Source: Clostridia bacterium (GTDB lineage: Bacteria > Bacillota > Clostridia > Oscillospirales > Butyricicoccaceae). From it: a stretch of 8,089 nt of DNA. The notes under the pieces were generated by a model. It was not told the DNA's origin. It made no database searches and saw only the letters and a program-made list of their open reading frames with translations. A program made the position numbers and the translations under genes. The DNA is taken from assembly GCA_017556565.1 (NCBI GenBank), contig JAFYMQ010000103.1, positions 1-8,089 on the forward strand, read 5' to 3'. Shown one piece after another: positions 6,102-8,089 of the stretch. Numbering within the stretch: position 1 is the first letter of the stretch; the number at the start of each line of letters is the position of its first letter.

Positions 6102-6148
6102 AAATCCTCCCTATGATAAATCATCATAGGGAGGATTTAATGTTTTTT
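6102..6148 (+). terminator. Intrinsic terminator of the operon (16-bp perfect stem)
   Basis: AAATCCTCCCTATGAT (6102-6117) pairs perfectly with ATCATAGGGAGGATTT (6123-6138) around the 5-base loop AAATC. The right arm ends in TTT and is followed by AATG and TTTTTT (6143-6148). The left arm is preceded by an A run (6101-6104), so it could also stop leftward transcription. It lies about 100 bases after the last operon gene. Confidence 0.8.
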
Positions 6149-6192
6149 GATGCCCCGCTTGCTCTCGTCATTTTGTTTTGGGGAATGTATTC

Positions 6193-6248
6193 GGGCGGCA
6201 GAGGGCTGACTTACCTACGGGATCATCGGCGTATCCGCTTCGCTACCC
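6193..6248 (+). repeat. 56-bp direct repeat, copy A
   Basis: Aligned without gaps to 6424-6479, 50 of 56 positions agree by my count. The longest identical block, CTACGGGATCATCGGCGT, is shared in full, as is CGCTTCGCTACCC at the end. Confidence 0.85.
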
Positions 6249-6393
6249 TACTGCGTGCCACAGTCGTAGGGTCGGGTCTCTGTGCCCGCCCGCGCTATCC
6301 AATCTGTCCGCAGGACACCTACACTGAGGCTTCCCCTTGATGGGTAGCCAAGCTTTCACCTCATCCACCGCTAAAGCGGTCCCCCTTCTCCCG

Positions 6394-6409
6394 CCGGAGA
6401 AGGCATACG
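6394..6409 (+). repeat. 16-bp exact repeat, copy 1
   Basis: CCGGAGAAGGCATACG occurs here and again at 6481-6496. In this copy the GGAGAAGG part closes a hairpin with CCTTCTCC at 6384-6391; the second copy lacks that partner. Confidence 0.85.
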
Positions 6410-6423
6410 GGGACGAAGGTTGC

Positions 6424-6479
6424 GGGAGGCAGAGGGCTGCCTCCCCTACGGGATCATCGGCGTCGCCGCTTCGCTACCC
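6424..6479 (+). repeat. 56-bp direct repeat, copy B, with perfect hairpin
   Basis: Second copy of the unit at 6193-6248. Its first 22 bases form a perfect hairpin, GGGAGGCAG (6424-6432) with CTGCCTCCC (6437-6445) around AGGG; substitutions in copy A break this hairpin. That suggests copy B is nearer to the ancestral form. Confidence 0.85.
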
Positions 6480-6480
6480 A

Positions 6481-6496
6481 CCGGAGAAGGCATACG
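6481..6496 (+). repeat. 16-bp exact repeat, copy 2
   Basis: Exact second copy of CCGGAGAAGGCATACG (first at 6394-6409), placed directly after 56-bp copy B. It looks like a truncated partner of the hairpin in the first copy. Confidence 0.85.
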
Positions 6497-6522
6497 AGGG
6501 GAGATAGCCTATACAGACAACG

Positions 6523-6550
6523 AAAAAACAGGGCCGAAGCCCTGTTTTTT
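6523..6550 (-). terminator. Bidirectional intrinsic terminator of the surface-protein gene
   Basis: AAAAAACAGGGC (6523-6534) pairs perfectly with GCCCTGTTTTTT (6539-6550) around a CGAA loop. Read leftward it is a GC-rich stem followed by six U residues, 28 bases after the stop codon of the leftward gene at 6578. It is symmetric and should also block rightward read-through. Confidence 0.9.
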
Positions 6551-6577
6551 CTGTATGAGAACTTATTCAGTTAACTC

Positions 6578-8089
6578 TTACTTAACCAGATCGATGATGA
6601 TGTAGCTGAACTCGTTGTTAGCATCGAGGACGTACTTGATGTTGTTGTTAAAGACGCTGTTGGTCTTCTTAGCAACGATCAGGTTGTCAACGGTACCTAC
6701 GGAGTAAGCATCGCCATTCTTCACGATGATCTTGCAGTTGTCTGCGAAGTAGTTCTTAGCGTTGGTGCCCTTGATCTCTACGAGAGATGCAGCGTCAGCG
6801 CCAGCGTACTTAACGAGCAGCAGGTCAGCAACCTTAGCCTGTACGGAGCCCTCAGCCCAAGTCTCAGCAGCAGCAGCGGTTACCAGGCCGTCAACAACGG
6901 TCAGGTTGTAGATGGTGCCCTTAGCAATGGTCAGAGCGGTGGTAGCAGCAGCCTTGTACTGTACGGGAGCGCCAGCATTGTTGAGGTCAACAGCGGTGAA
7001 GATCTGGAAGATCTTGTCGCCCTCTACAACGTACTCGGGAGCGGAAGCAGCAACGATGTAGGGAGTGGTGGTTGTGGTGGTGGTTGTGGGAGCCTTGTAG
7101 CTGTAGTCAGCAACAACCAGCAGAGCCTCGCCGATAGCAGCATCGGTAGCAGCCAGAACCTTGGTGGTGTAGTTGGTGCCCTTCAGGTCAGCCAGCTTGA
7201 TAACCTTGTAGGAAACTACGCCCTTATCGTTGGTGTACTTAGCGAATACCAGAGTATTCTCGGTGCCCATGATGAAGGTGTCGCCGAACAGGGTGTTGGT
7301 GGTGTCGTACTTCTTGGTCAGACCCATAGCCTTGTTAGCTTCAACAGTCTGAGCCTTCTCGCCGTTTACATAGAAGTCAACCTTGTCAACATCAGCAAAG
7401 CCCTTCTTCAGGATCAGCTTGCCGTTGGTGGACAGTTCGTACTCGTAAACAACGCCAGCGTAAGTGGTGTCAAATGCGCCGGTGCCGAAGAACAGGTTTG
7501 CGGTGGACCAGTAGGACTTGTTCTTCAGAGCGTTAGCATCGGTCTCCAGCTCGAACATAGCGATAGCGCCGTTAGCCAGCATGACCTTTACCTTGTAAGC
7601 GTACTTGGTAGCAGCGGGAGTTACATTGCCCCACTCGTCAACATTGGAGCCTTCGATAGCAACCTTAGCACCGTCGATGACGTACATCAGGTTTACGGGC
7701 AGCTCGGTGGGAGTGGTGGGAGTGGTGGTGCCGGTCTCAGCAACATACTTCTCAGCCTTGACAACATACTTGCCATCGGTGTAGAGAACTACGGTTTCCT
7801 TCAGGTTGGTGTAAGCTGCCAGGTATGCAGTCTCCAGAGCGCCGGTAGCGTACTCATACTGAGCGCCGCCAACGGTAGCCTTAGTGCCGGAGATACCGGT
7901 GAATGCGCCAACAACTACGTCAGCGGGAGCAACAACGACCTTGCCGGTCAGAGTGTCAACGGTGTACTTAGCAACGATGTCCTTCTTCATGGTGCCGTTA
8001 ACGGTGAACTTAGCAGTGTTGCTTACGTCAACAGCGTAGTCGCCGATGGAGAAGTCGCCCTTGGTTGCTTCTGCGGTGGAGATGGTGCC
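6578..8089 (-). CDS. Large modular surface/S-layer-like protein, 5'-truncated
   Basis: The reading frame is open from the right edge to a TAA at 6578-6580, giving 503 visible residues. An ATG at 7990 is internal, since the frame continues upstream for 33 codons without a stop, so the N-terminus lies outside. The visible part is rich in Thr, Ala, Val, Lys, Tyr and Asn, with one Cys and short beta-prone stretches. Two Thr-rich linkers (about residues 119-128 and a run of eight Thr at 335-342, DNA 7064-7087) divide it into three blocks. The end is YVLDANNEFSYIIIDLVK. Codon choice is strongly biased to GCT/GCA, GTT/GTA, AAC, AAG, TAC and ACC, unlike the GCG/GCC/GTG-rich neighbours, as in very highly expressed genes. 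I infer an abundant secreted protein, perhaps S-layer with SLH domains in the missing part; I see no catalytic motif or sorting signal. Confidence 0.75.
   Translation of the reverse strand, partial: GTISTAEATKGDFSIGDYAVDVSNTAKFTVNGTMKKDIVAKYTVDTLTGKVVVAPADVVVGAFTGISGTKATVGGAQYEYATGALETAYLAAYTNLKETVVLYTDGKYVVKAEKYVAETGTTTPTTPTELPVNLMYVIDGAKVAIEGSNVDEWGNVTPAATKYAYKVKVMLANGAIAMFELETDANALKNKSYWSTANLFFGTGAFDTTYAGVVYEYELSTNGKLILKKGFADVDKVDFYVNGEKAQTVEANKAMGLTKKYDTTNTLFGDTFIMGTENTLVFAKYTNDKGVVSYKVIKLADLKGTNYTTKVLAATDAAIGEALLVVADYSYKAPTTTTTTTTPYIVAASAPEYVVEGDKIFQIFTAVDLNNAGAPVQYKAAATTALTIAKGTIYNLTVVDGLVTAAAAETWAEGSVQAKVADLLLVKYAGADAASLVEIKGTNAKNYFADNCKIIVKNGDAYSVGTVDNLIVAKKTNSVFNNNIKYVLDANNEFSYIIIDLVK

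Larger units (their letters stand above)
6149..6520. repeat. Mosaic of intergenic repeats and hairpins, MITE-like
   Basis: No convincing gene lies here. The stretch consists of a duplicated 56-bp unit (6193-6248 and 6424-6479), a duplicated 16-mer (6394-6409 and 6481-6496) and several small perfect hairpins: ACCCTAC 6245-6251 with GTAGGGT 6266-6272; TGTCC 6305-6309 with GGACA 6313-6317; ACCGC 6367-6371 with GCGGT 6376-6380; CCTTCTCC 6384-6391 with GGAGAAGG 6396-6403. From memory, similar GTAGGG...GCCCGCC and CTTCTCC...GGAGAAGG stretches are common between genes of gut Clostridia. They may be non-autonomous elements; no transposase is present and I could not define clean ends or target duplications. 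Confidence 0.6.

Noticed and set aside
6113..6340. Rightward 75-codon ORF in the intergenic region
   Set aside because: It starts inside the terminator stem and runs through the repeat units; no conserved features.
6420..6605. Rightward 61-codon ORF near the second terminator
   Set aside because: It is made of repeat copy B, crosses the terminator hairpin and enters the surface-protein gene antisense.
7988..7990. ATG as the start of the surface protein
   Set aside because: The frame stays open with the same composition and codon bias to the window edge, and no ribosome binding site precedes this ATG.

Overview
The window looks like a chromosomal piece of a fairly high-GC Clostridia member, probably Oscillospiraceae/Ruminococcaceae-like. 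The evidence is a split Firmicutes-style CpsC/CpsD pair with a PHP-type (CpsB) phosphatase, strong AGGAGG-like ribosome binding sites with several GTG and TTG starts, intrinsic terminators, and short hairpin-rich intergenic repeats of a kind often seen in gut Clostridia. The taxonomic call is inference; no marker gene is present.

Layout. Positions 1-98 hold a degenerate array with a strict 10-bp period, ending exactly at the stop codon of a leftward exporter-type ABC transporter (99-1736). A compact divergent promoter region (1737-1914) separates that gene from a tightly packed rightward operon (1915-5999). The operon encodes: an HPr-kinase-like protein (GTG start 1915); a PqqD-family protein (ATGA overlap); a small S24/S26 signal-peptidase-like protein (TTG start, 8-bp overlap); a CpsC/YveK-type chain-length co-polymerase; a CpsD/YwqD-type tyrosine kinase (ATGA overlap); a CpsB/YwqE-type PHP tyrosine phosphatase (8-bp overlap); and a small integral membrane protein of the Sm_multidrug_ex/COG2426 family (ATGA overlap). 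From 6000 to 6577 there is no gene, only two perfect bidirectional terminator hairpins flanking a mosaic of short repeats and hairpins. From 6578 to the right edge runs the C-terminal part of a large, leftward, Thr/Ala/Val/Lys-rich modular protein with codon use unlike its neighbours, probably an abundant surface or S-layer-type protein.

How the parts may work together. The last four operon genes include a standard exopolysaccharide control unit: CpsC activates the CpsD kinase, CpsD autophosphorylates on its C-terminal tyrosine cluster, and CpsB removes the phosphates. No glycosyltransferase, flippase or polymerase lies in the window. The first three genes (HprK-like kinase, PqqD-like peptide-binding domain, S26-type peptidase) form a module whose function I cannot assign. 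The parts resemble pieces of RiPP and lasso-peptide pathways and of the HprK-related/PqqD pairs found near polysaccharide loci, but no precursor peptide, radical SAM enzyme or cyclase is visible. This module, fused by translational coupling to the polysaccharide phosphoregulation genes and facing a divergent exporter, is the most interesting item here.
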